A stretch of DNA of 64,000 nt from Camellia lanceoleosa. Taxonomy: Eukaryota > Streptophyta > Magnoliopsida > Ericales > Theaceae. Both the position numbers and the translations under genes were made by a program. The stretch covers positions 40,618,190 through 40,682,189 of the forward strand of contig CM045761.1 in the NCBI GenBank assembly GCA_025200525.1, written 5' to 3'. The notes under the pieces were generated by a model, which was not told where the DNA came from, did not search any database, and was given only the letters and a program-made list of their open reading frames with translations. This document shows, piece after piece, positions 1 to 10,824 of this stretch; within the stretch, counting starts at the first letter, position 1; the number at the start of each line of letters is the position of its first letter.

Positions 1-1303
1 TCTCCCAAAATCGTAGCAAACTGAACATCTTCCAAACCCGGCCACCAAACCCCCTCTTGAGGCCGGAATAAATGCTGATAGAAGCCTACTACCCCCTCCC
101 GAATCTCGCCATCTGTGTGCAGCTCCCGACCATCCACCCCTAACCTACTAATCTGATTAACCCGTCGATGAGCATTAGCCATACGATGAAAGAATTTAGT
201 ATTCTGATTCCCATCCTTTAACCACAAACATCTAGACTTTTGACGAAAACAAACCTCTTCCATATGGGATATACGAACAAAATCCTGTCTAGCCGCCTCC
301 TTACAAATAATGGCCTCAGTAGGCAGCTCATCTTGCACCTCCAGCTCATCCGAGAATTGAAGTAAAGACACGACTGCAGCTTTTTGGCCCTCTAGCCGAC
401 CAAACACCTCCTTATTCCAAATTTTTAAGGCCGCTTTCAACATCTTTAATTTTTGAGCCAACGCACAACTAGGGGAACCACGAACCTCGTAGCTATTCCA
501 CCAACCACCAACCAACTCTAGAAAACCCTCTTGTTGCAACCACATATTCTCAAAACGAAATGGCATAGGACCACGTCGGATCCCCCCACTATCCAACAAA
601 ATCAGCCAATGATCAGACACAGGTTGAGGTAAGCGAAGCTAAACCACCTCAGAAAAGTGCTCCTCCCATCCCACAGTAACCAAAAACCGATCAATTCGAG
701 ACAAGCTCTGGCCATTTGACCATGTGAAGCCAACCCCCTGGATAGGCAAATCCACCAACTGTGAATCATCAATGAAAGAACAAAAAGCCCGCATAGCCCC
801 CGAACTCCTTGCAATCCCCGTCTTCTCCGATGGCCAACGAACAACATTAAAATCACCCCCTACACACCAAGAGACATCCCAGCGAAAGGCTATGTGCTCC
901 ATCTCCTCCAAAAACAAACCCCGCTCGAAATCCTGCACAGGCCCATATACCCCAGTGAAACTCCACCGAAAATTATCATCCACACAACGGAACAAACAAG
1001 AGACAGAAAAACCTCCTATCTCCTCCTCCTCCCTCACCACTACCCTCTTATCCCAATAGAGAAGAACCCACCAGCCGTGCCTAACGAGGGCAAAAAGGTC
1101 CACTCCACAAACCTCCCCCCCCACACCTCGCGAATCAGCTCCACTCCCACCTCTTCCATCTTCGTCTCTTGTAAACATACAATGTCCGGTTTGGCACTCC
1201 GTAATACCGCCTTCACCGCCACCCTCTTATCCCTATCATTCAACCTCCACACATTCCATGATACAATTTTTAACTTCATTTCAACAACAATGGGCCCCTC
1301 CAA
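1..1303 (-). pseudogene. LINE (L1-type) ORF2, endonuclease and pre-RT part, broken
   Basis: Reading leftward from about 1303, the frame gives the start of an apurinic-like endonuclease (EEP) domain: KIVSWNVWRLN, then VCLQETKM with the conserved E. After a frameshift near 1070-1080 the domain continues with a GDFN motif (CVGGDFNVV) and SRIDRFLV. A TAG interrupts the frame at about 632-634, just before the conserved segment ending in SDHW. The frame then stays open to position 1 through the linker that precedes reverse transcriptase (GRLEGQK, CLWLKDGNQNTKFFHRMAN). The reverse transcriptase itself would lie off the left edge. The protein would nick target DNA and prime reverse transcription, but this copy has at least one frameshift and one stop and should be dead. 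Identification as a plant L1-type LINE is secure; the exact number of lesions is a by-eye count. Confidence 0.88.
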
Positions 1304-2730
1304 TCTCTTCTTCCACCCCGCCCTACAGTCCTCACACCATGATCATAATTCACAAAACATTCCAAATTCTTAAGCTCCCGATGTCCTTTAGAAGGGGTCA
1401 CCAAAGACTGAGACACCCCTAGACTGGGATTCCCTTGCCTCCATGAAGCCTCCACTGCCGCAAAAAGTCGCATTGCCTCATCTTCGTGGCCCTCAAATGA
1501 CAAGCCCAAACAATAACTAACTTCACTAATACGATCCAACACCCACTGGGACACGGCTTCTACCGAAGGGATGTCCTCTCCCGAAAATCCCCCAGTATCC
1601 TCAAACCTTTGTTTTTGTTTAAAACCAGCGACCAAATTAGTATGTTGCACTACTAAGGGCTGCAACTCCAAGACCTGTGACTGACCCGCACTCTCGTGCC
1701 CCTCCTCACCTCGATCAGCCCAAGACACATCGTGAGACATCTGTAACACCAACTGGGACTGATGCTCAGCCGACCCTATGGCCGCCACCTCAGAAGTACC
1801 TCTTTCCGACGCCATTAGCAAGCACGACCCAGGTTCATCCACAGATGGCGCATCGCGAGGCATCTCTAGCTCCAGCAGGGACTGTCGGTCAACCGACTCT
1901 GAGGGCGCTGATTGAGAAGCAACGCCTTCCGATGCCAGTAGAAGTTGCAACCCTTGTTCATCCGCAGATGGCGCATCGCGATGCAACTCTAGCTCCAGTT
2001 GGGACTATCGCTCATCCAACTTTGAACCCGCCAACTATGAAGTGCCACTCTCCGACGCCTCTACTAGTCGCGAACCTTGTTCCTCAGCAAATGTGGCACG
2101 GTGGACTGCCAACTCCAGTCCGGACGGCGACACAGATCCTCGCCGAGGACCCCTTGCCCCAAACGAAGCCACCCAACCCGACTCACTTGGGTGTAGATAG
2201 CATGAAGCCCTACAACCCAACCCATCCTCAGATCGACCCACAACCGTGTTTGCAAGACTATTGGGCTGCTCATTAAGACCCAAATCACCACCCCGACTAT
2301 TGGGCCGCTTAGAAAGGCCCAAAACACCACCCCCTAGTAGGCTTGAGAAGCCACTCCCCTGTGGACTGGACTGATAAGTCACAGACCTCAACCCCTTAAC
2401 CACCTGCGCCCCTAGATTAGTCCCCTTATGTTGAACCACAACCCACCTACGTAGGCCCACCTCTCCTTTATCAAAAACCCGGGCCTGTCTCCAGCCCAAC
2501 TTGCCTTCCTTTGAACCCCTTGGATAACCCACCGCTGCCCCCACATGCTGGGTTAAATGACCCTGAAAACCCATGGGTCACGCCTCTCTTCTAAATCGTT
2601 GCAGATATACATCCACCCCCAATTTCGGCTGAAAATCCTGCCCTAGTTCCACAAAATTCGTCATTTCCATAATCGGCGCAGAAACCCCATCTGTCACGGT
2701 CGCCGGCGTCCACAGGTCCACCTAGTCATA
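1276..2730 (-). pseudogene. LINE ORF1 C-terminal region, broken
   Basis: The stretch upstream of the endonuclease on the same strand encodes hydrophilic protein in two frames: about 2574-2035, and 1986-1276. The second ends in RELKNLECFVNYD, a pattern common just before the endonuclease in plant L1 elements. A stop separates the segment FVELGQDFQPKLGVD (about 2630) from the methionine at 2574. No zinc knuckle or DUF4283-like domain is visible, so the element may be 5'-truncated inside ORF1; its left-hand neighbour on this strand is the decayed end of the ORANGE gene. The central part contains three tandem copies of a unit of about 126 bp. The assignment rests mainly on position next to the endonuclease. 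Confidence 0.65.
1729..2106 (-). repeat. Three-copy 126-bp minisatellite inside LINE ORF1
   Basis: The unit recurs at about 1729, 1855 and 1981 with clear similarity (shared cores such as gatggcgcatcgcga and ctctagctccag). The period is a multiple of three, so it repeats about 42 residues in the protein (RDAPSVDEPG and RDAPSADEQG in successive copies). Confidence 0.75.
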
Positions 2731-2837
2731 TCAATGACTCGACAGACAAAAAGTGATTACAACGAGAAACCTGAATAATCAAGTAACACACAAATGGCGA
2801 ATGTCACGTTACACCTTTTCTGAAAGACAAGTTCTAT

Positions 2838-5800
2838 ACAAATCCAGTATATCCTCAAAGCTGGTCCAACGCTGATAAACATCCCATGAAGCCGTAGTTA
2901 GTCAAATTACATACCTTTCGGCGCTGGCGGTTTAAACACCTTTGAGTAGTGGGTGCATGTAATGGGCGTCGAAGCATTGAATCTTGAAATAGGTTCAATT
3001 TTCAAACACACACCACTTGCGAGAACAACGGGCACGAGCCAAGTACCTGTCCCACGTAATCATATGAACATGTGAACTCAGAATCATATGGCAAATAGGT
3101 CTTTTAAGTGGACAAGAAAAATGTCTGCATAAATCATCGCAACTACTTGACACATACCAATTCCATGGCAATACTTGCACCTTTTCTTCTCTTGTTGCTC
3201 AACATTGTTAGCTTCAAGTATCATCAAAGCTGAAATTACACCCACTGCCCCACCTGAAAAAGATGCCACGATAGGGTCGACCTGACTAAATTGAGAAGTT
3301 TAAGTGTAATTAGAAAATAATGACCTATTATGAAAACAAAATAGAAGTAATCTAACAGAAGATATTGGGACAAAATTTGGAATATCCTAAGAAGGTCACG
3401 TTATTAAATTGTTGTAATAAGAGGGACCAGAAAGTTTCAGCAAGTACCTTAATTGCATAGGCAAATGCATGCTGTGTATAAAATCTTCATATGAGGTGCC
3501 TCCTATGCCTAATTTCAATTCCAACTGCCATGTGAAATAGGTTACTAACTTGCGTTTAAATCAAAGAAATTACAATAAAATGAAATAAAAACAAACGTTC
3601 ATAGTCTGCAGGAATCTCATTTATACACTATAATTACTGCCATGTGAGCACTGGGCTCCCATCACAAAAGTCCACCCTGAAAACTAAAACTTTTTTAGTC
3701 ACTCAAACAATACCTTTGTTCATCTCAACAAGTCAACATTGTTACCTTCTATTTTTCCCGTCACTTACTTCCCAATATTACCTGCCTCAAGCTATGAGCT
3801 ATTCCAACTCTTATTTCTAATATTAATTTTATTGATCCTTGTGTTCCCACTCATTGATCTCAACATCTCTCAATAGCTGCATTATAACATGACTCTGCTG
3901 CTTTTTAATTGCTTGAACTCTCTTTCAATTTTTTTATTTGATAAGTAGAATTCTATGGAGGAAGTCCAATCTTAACTTAACATCATTGCTTTTCCCTTGA
4001 AATTAAAAGTATCACTATTTCTTCACAAAGTCCAAATAAACTGACTAGGAAAAACATTAAGGACTCATTAGGCCATGTATGGGACTACATCAGAGCAGAT
4101 TCAAGAATGGGATCCAAGAAAAAAACAATAACCTTCCTAGAATGAGGATACATTTTTTAGGTTAGAAAATTAACAGATACAGTACTTTCCCAAATTGAAG
4201 GAAATTGACTCCCCTTTCTACCTTTATTTTCATATTCAGGGCTACTTTTCCAAATAAATCAGCTAAACAAACCCAAAACCTATAACTGTATATCCTACAG
4301 GACCCAGGCAAAAAGAACTTGCTATCCCTCTACTTCCCAAACCTTAGTCATGAAGCACGGACACTGCTATGGTAAAGGCATGTTGTGTTGGACACAGCAT
4401 GTTACGGATGATCTTGAAAAGCATGTTTGACACTTCTTAAAAGTGTCTTAATTAAAATTTTAAATTCCTAATATCGGATACTTTACGGCATATTGGCAAC
4501 ACTTATTGAACCCTCCAACCACGATCTATGTGATGAATATCTTAATAATAACAAACAATGTTTCGTATTTTTGGAATGCAACTCATGCACTCTAAATAAA
4601 TTTGAAACATTTATAAGATGAAATATATTTCAATGTTCTACAATTGTTTTACATTCTTTAGATTGCAATTGTTCCATGAATGATATCTTGATGTCTAAGT
4701 TATAAATATATGACCTTAAGTTTTAATTAGTATTGTGTTACCTGTTTTCATTACCTTTGAATAAACTATTTGAATATTTGACATAAAGTACATTTATAAA
4801 AATATATAAATTTTCAACATGTTCCAAGCGTACCGTGTCCTACATTTAATACATTATATAGCCTCACAGCCATCTCAAAGCTATAAATGACTCTAAAACA
4901 AGTGACCGTATTGTAAAAAACAGTAGAAAATACCATAAAAAAGAATAAACTAGATGATGATTATAGAATATAAAACTTGGCACTAGTCAATAAAACCATA
5001 AAGTGAGAATAGAAAAGGAAACCATCACTTGTTGGCTTCATGAACTTACTATTGGTGCAAGAAGACCCCCAAAGACAATAATCCCAGATACGAAAAAAAA
5101 GCTTGTCAGGTATAGCTGCTTCAATGTCTTTGGTGTCTACTTCAAAAAAGAGATGCACAAGGTTAGCTCAAGAATCATCACACAAATGCAAAGATAAATC
5201 ATACCAAACAATTACCACCCATGTTGGCACGCACAACAAAGCATCTAAAATCTTTTGCCTTTTCTATTCTTAGCCATATATATACCCCTATAGAGCCCAT
5301 TACACACATCACTGATTCCACAAAGCTCGCATGCTGTTAAGTTAGGCGTGTATGCTTTGTATGGTTGGTTGAATTTCATATAGATTACAAAATTTATTTG
5401 AGAATCACCACATGAGGGAGAAATGGAATCGATGATGGGATTTCAGGCATCTCAGCTTCCTCTTCACCATTCTCATCAAGAACCTTTTTAGCACTCTTTA
5501 TGCGTTGTTGTACACGTAATCTCCGAACCTAGAGAAAAAACAAGAAACAAATAACAAGTACTCAATCAAGCAAAATGTAAAATACAAAAGGTGATATTTC
5601 ATATTTAACAGAGGAGAAATGATTTCATGGAGTGAAAATCTGAGTCAATTTTACCTCTTCCATGAGGAGAAAAATCTTATTGCGCCTACTCCTTATATTG
5701 TCTTGGATTTCCAACAGCTGCATCTGAACAAAATCCTGAACAGTCTCTGGTCCTTCTATAATGCAGAAGCTACTGTGAAAACAACATAAAAATCTCTCTT

Positions 5801-6961
5801 CAACCTTTAATCTCTGTTACAATGATTCTTGTATTCTCAGGATACTTTATTAGTAAGTACAAACACTTAAACATATCAGGAAGATTACGACAATAAGGTT
5901 AGCCCCGTGTACATAACCAACAAAATATTATAGATCAATGTTTAAACCACTTCAATTGTTCTCAAACAAAAAGGGGTGGGTCCATGGCTGGAAAATATAC
6001 ATATGCAACTGATATAGCTCTTTCATTGAATGATTTATCTTGTATATGACTATACATAATGCGCTCTCATAGTTTCTATATTGAATTAACTAGTATAAAG
6101 GCAAACAAACAAACCCAATTAATTTTTCCTCAATAATGCATAGAGTTCTTTATGCCAAAACAAACTCAGTTACATTACAGTTTTGTAAAAATATCATGAT
6201 CATCAACCCCAACAATTATTAGCGATAACAACAACCAGTTTTTAACCATCAAAAGGCCAAATATAATTTAGTTTCCATCCAACCCAGAATTCATTCAATT
6301 TAGCAACTTAAACTTAAGAACCAAAAATTCACCCAAAAAAAATACTCAATTGCATCACAGTTCTCTAAAAATATCATGATCATCAACCCCAACAAATATT
6401 AACAACAACCAATTTTTAACCATCAAAAGACCAAATATAATTTAATTTCCAACCAAACCCAGAATTCATTCAAATTACCAACTTAAACTTCAGAACCAAA
6501 AATTCACCCCCCCCCCCCCCCCCCAAAAAAAATAAATAAATAAATAAATCAGTTACATCACAGTTTTGTAGAAATATCATGATCATCCACCCCAACAACT
6601 ATTAACAACAGCCAATTTTTAATCCAACCCAGAATTCATTCAAATTAGCAACTTAAACTTAAGACCCAAAAAAAACCCACAACCAATTTTCTCTCATTTA
6701 CATAATTAATCTACAGATAAGTGAATAAAAAATTAACAGGGTTTGAATCAGAGCATGAAACCTAGGGATGTTTTGATCAGAGGAGTCATTAGCAGAAGAA
6801 CGGATGATAGTTGGAGCTCGCAAAGCTTTTCTGAACAAGGAGAGGCGTTTGGGGCTTCCATGGGAAGATGTTCTGAGAAAAATCAGGGTTTTGGAGGAAT
6901 CGAGCCTTGAATTGGAGATGGAAGGAAGAGGAGAGTAGAGCGAGAGAGAATTCATTGTCAT
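2838..6961 (-). pseudogene. ORANGE (OR/OR-like) family gene with decayed C-terminal exon
   Basis: OR proteins are plastid DnaJ-like holdases that stabilise phytoene synthase and promote carotenoid storage. Exons by eye: 6961-6762 (N-terminus rich in Ser/Thr/Arg, a plausible chloroplast transit peptide), 5772-5655 (IIEGPETVQDF, EIQDNIRSRRNKIF), 5528-5409 (VRRLRVQQRIKSAKK), 5136-5050 (first membrane segment, GIIVFGGLLAP), 3524-3448 (LELKLGIGGTSYEDF), 3285-3158 (second membrane segment SFSGGAVGVISALM, then KRCKYCHG) and 3046-2915. Introns 1-6 have GT-AG ends, and phases agree through exon 6, about 243 residues. In exon 7 the expected CxxCxGxG zinc-finger region is shifted between frames at least twice and most cysteines are gone; beyond 2914 only a faint resemblance to the usual C-terminus remains. 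Either it is a pseudogene or it yields a truncated, membrane-domain-only protein. It resembles the OR-like more than the OR subtype, but I leave the symbol blank. Confidence 0.82.
6168..6690. repeat. Three diverged tandem copies in intron 1 of the ORANGE-like gene
   Basis: A unit of about 180-200 bp starts near 6168, 6350 and 6550. Each copy has the core atatcatgatcatc followed by caccccaacaa or a close variant and a later cagaattcattcaa. The third copy is shorter. A run of about 18 C residues (about 6507-6524) followed by A-rich TAAA repeats lies at the end of copy two. Confidence 0.8.
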
Positions 6962-8391
6962 CCCTATTCGGCTATTGCTCTGCTACTCATCCGAAATGTA
7001 GAGAGAGAAACATAGATGCATAATTGGATTTGGAGAGAGAGACAGCGATAGGGGTTTTGTTGTGGGATTTGGAACCGGTGAGTTTTAGGTACTGTAACGA
7101 GTGAAGGCATCTTTTGTGGAAGTAGTTTTTTGTTTGTTATGTTTGGAACCAAAATCTTAGGGACAGTTTGGTTAGAAAGAAAGCAAGTGTTTTATTTATT
7201 TTTTTTCTTTTTTTTTTTCTTTTTTTTGGTGATAAATATAATGTTAGTAATTAAATTACAATACAAGTCATGCCCTCCCCATAACCACTTGGGTTACAAG
7301 TCCAGATCAAAATAAAAATTAGTTTGGGAAGTGACTTTTTCAATGACTTTTTTTTATTAAAATATGAGATAAAAAAATAGAAAATATTTGAAAATAACTT
7401 TTTATTATTTTTTTTTTTTTACAAAAAGACATGTAAAAAGTAAAGAGAAAAAAAAAATATTTGAGCTTTTTATATAGTTTTTGGATTTTTTTTTTTTTTT
7501 TTTGACCTTTTAGAGTTTTTTTGGTGATTTTTTAATTTTTTGGCTAAGATCTCACTTTCTCCAAACACAACCTAAGGATAAAAGTGAAAATGACACAAAT
7601 AAAGTTTAAAGCAAAAATAAAGAAAGATTTATTTGTTTGCATGCATTTGATATGTATTATTCTTTATTTACTAGTGTTCGGAATCACTTGTTAGCAATGC
7701 TAAGTATCCTATCTAATTGCACGACCACACACGGACTTGTAACTTAAAAAGAGATGGGTAATTATATTTTTTAGGGGTACTTATCTTATTTTTTTATTAA
7801 ATAACACAAGTATATGATTCATATGTGCATTTATAAATATGAATCATATTATTTTATGTTTAAAAGTAACAAGGCATAAGAAATGAGACTACATGTAAAA
7901 TTATTCTAAAACTAATTATACAACTAATAGTGTGTCATTTTAACAACCTCTATAAAAGTAATACAAATATTTTATACTTAAAAAGAAAGAGGATCTACTA
8001 CCATAATAATACGTGTCGTTTGAGAAGTGCGTTGGTTTTTTGACTTTTTTTACTATTGTACCCTGAGCTAAAAAACTTAGTTTGGGAAAGGCTTTTTAAC
8101 TTTTTGACTTTTTTAGTTTTTTTGTGAGAGAAAAGTATAATCATTATGGGTTGAATGTGATATTTTATTTTTTATGATTAAAGTAACTTATTTTATTTTT
8201 TATGATTAAAATAACTAAAAAAATTCCCAAATAACCCTTCCCAAACGGATACAACAGTTGGATTTTTATGTCATTACTTTGTATGACACTTCCATTGGAG
8301 CATCTCCACCAGTAATTGTCAAATGAGAATGTCAAAGTTATAATTTATCATATTATAAAGTTAATAAATTAAATTTTAACAATGTTATCTA
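6962..8391. other. AT-rich intergenic DNA upstream of the ORANGE-like gene
   Basis: The first ~150 bases should hold the 5' UTR and promoter of the minus-strand ORANGE-like gene (GA-rich stretch 7000-7050). A T-rich, partly palindromic stretch runs from about 7155 to 7580, with ends resembling ttaggg...tttgg and its complement; it may be a decayed MITE. A similar weak foldback lies at about 8075-8255. I see no gene. Confidence 0.5.
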
Positions 8392-10387
8392 TCTATATTA
8401 TACTATATATTAAGTAAAAAGGGATTTATAATCCCCAAGGCTTATAGAAGTTTCAATATACCAATCCTAATTTTTTAATTTTTTGTTTTTTTAAAAAAAA
8501 ATTAACCTCAGCATTTATTAACTTCTTTCAACCCATAAAACTTTTTGACTTCTCTCATAATTACTTCAGTACCTTTTTCAAAACAAATAATATATATATT
8601 AAAAAAAATTAAAACAAATATAAATATAAATATCTATATCTGTATCTATCTATTTATTTATATCTATCTCTAACTCACAAGTTTTGTGGAGTTCCAATAT
8701 CCTAATTTAAATTTCTTGATTTTTTAATTTAAAAAAAAAAAAAAAAAACCTTAGCATTTATTAATTTCTCACAACCCCCAAGCCTTACCCTTATAATAAC
8801 ACTTTAATGCATTAAGAATAAGTATAAAAAAAATTCATTGAAAAGTCCAACACATATGAATTCATTAAAAAATCCCAACACATATGATTATTATCCCTCA
8901 TAATAACACTTTAATGTATTAAGAACAAGTATTAAAAAATTCCTTAAAAAGTATAACACATATGATTATTATCAAAATATTAAAATTTAATATAATATAA
9001 AAAAAATAAGACATTTAATTCATTGAAAAGTTCAACACATATGATTATTTTCAAAATATTAAACTTTTAATATAATATAAAAAAGAAAAAAGAAAAATAA
9101 TACATTTAAAAATCACAATTCACATATATATCCCCTGATCAGCATTTATTACTTTTTTTTCAATCTATACGTCTTTTCACATGTCCAAATTTATTGATTT
9201 GGTCAAAATTCTCTAATCAGTATTTAAAATCCCCTCATACAGGTAATTATAGATACAACCCGTGCATAATTATTGTAGTATCCTTTTTAACTTCTCCAAT
9301 ACACTATGGTTAGTGATAAGATTGTTAAATTATTATTATAAAAAATCTTTAAAAACATAATTTATATACTAACAAAATTTAAAATAAATATAATAGGCTT
9401 GTGGAAGCTCCAATATGCCAATCTTAATTTTCTAATTTTTTGTTTTTTTAAAAAAAAATTAACCTCAGCATTTATTAACTTCTTTCAACCCATAAAACTT
9501 TTTGACTTCTCTCATAATTACTTCAGTACCTTTTCCAAAACAAATAATATATATATTAAAAAAAAATTTAAAACAAATATAAATATAAATATCTATATCT
9601 ATATCTATCTATTTATTTATATCTATCTCTAACTCACAAGTTTGTGGAGTTCCAATATCCCAATTTAAATTTCTTGATTTTTTTATTTAAAAAAAAAAAA
9701 CTTTAGCATTTATTAATTTCTCACAACCCCCAAGCCTTACCCTTATAATAACACTTTAATGCATTAAGAATAAGTATAAAAAAAATTCATTGAAAAGTCC
9801 AACACATATGAATTCATTGAAAAATCCCAACACATATGATTATTATCCCTCATAATAACACTTTAATGTATTAAGAACAAGTATAAAAAAATTTCTTGAA
9901 AAGTATAACAAATATGATTATTATCAAAATATTAAAATTTAATATAATATAAAAAAAATAAGACATTTAATTCATTGAAAAGTTCAATACATATGATTAT
10001 TTTCAAAATATTAAACTTTTAATACAATATAAAAAAGAAAAAAGAAAAAGAAGACATTTAAAAATCACAATTCACATATATATCCCTTGATCAGCATTTA
10101 TTACTTTTTTTCAATCTACACGTCTTTCCACATGTCTAAATTTATTGATTTGATCAAAATTCTCTAATCAGTATTTAAAATCCCCTCATAGAGATAATTA
10201 TAGATACAACCCGTGCATAGTTACTGTAGTATCCTTTTTAACTTCTCCAATACACTATAGTTAGTGATAAGATTGTTAAATTATTATTATAAAAAATCTT
10301 AAAAGACATAATTTATATACTAAAAAAATTTAAAATAAATATAAATATTTATAATTATTCCGTACATAGCACGGGTGATAAGCTAGT
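8392..10387 (+). mobile_element. Non-autonomous Helitron with internal tandem duplication
   Basis: The 5' end starts TCTATATTATACTATATATT after a host A (8391). The 3' end is CTAGT at 10383-10387 followed by a host T (10388), preceded by a short GC hairpin (ccgtacatagcacgg, 10360-10374). TC...hairpin...CTRRT inserted between A and T is the Helitron signature. The body is two tandem copies of about 959 bp (about 8434-9392 and 9393-10345) that differ by small changes. No Rep/helicase coding is present, so it would depend on an autonomous partner. Confidence 0.85.
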
Positions 10388-10405
10388 TGTATTAGTGTAA
10401 ATGTT

Positions 10406-10824
10406 ACTAGTCTATCACTCGTGTTATGCACGGGATAATTATAGATATTTATATTTGTTTTAGATTTTTTTTAATATATAAATTATGTTTTTTAAGATTT
10501 TTTTCTTATCTCTAACCGTAATGTATGGGAAAAGTTAAAAATGGTACTACAGTAACTATACATGCATGGTATCTATAATTATTTATATAAGGGAATTTTA
10601 AATGCTGATCAGGGGATTTTGACCAAATCAATAATTACAGGCATGTGGAAAGATATGTGGATTGAAAAAAAGTTAATAAATGCTAATTAGGGAATTATAA
10701 CCAAATCAATAAATACTGAGTTTTTTTTTTTAAATAAAAAATTAAAAAAATTCAGATTAGAATTTTGAAGCTTCCATAGGCCTTGGGGGTTAAAAACTCC
10801 ATTTTGCTTAATATATAGTATAGA
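10406..10824 (-). mobile_element. Short non-autonomous Helitron, opposite orientation
   Basis: Reading the minus strand, the element starts TCTATACTATATATTAAG at 10824 and ends with a hairpin (cccgtgcataacacgag) and CTAGT at 10406. Its body resembles the reverse complement of the neighbouring Helitron's 3' part. The base after the 3' end is A, not the usual T, so this end may have been altered. It lies tail to tail with the preceding Helitron, 18 bp away. Confidence 0.72.

Noticed and set aside
894..1373. 159-codon open frame on the plus strand
   Set aside because: It lies opposite the recognised LINE endonuclease and has no motif of its own.
1677..2276. 199-codon open frame on the plus strand
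   Set aside because: It is the antisense shadow of the LINE ORF1 minisatellite; its Pro/Thr-rich repeats mirror the tandem DNA unit.
4340..4850. Possible hAT-like MITE in intron 4 of the ORANGE-like gene
   Set aside because: A left end like tcatgaagcacggacac is present, but no matching right end or 8-bp duplication was found.
7155..7580. Foldback near the ORANGE-like promoter as a Tourist MITE
   Set aside because: The ends look inverted, but flanking TTA and TAA are not direct duplicates, so the call is not safe.
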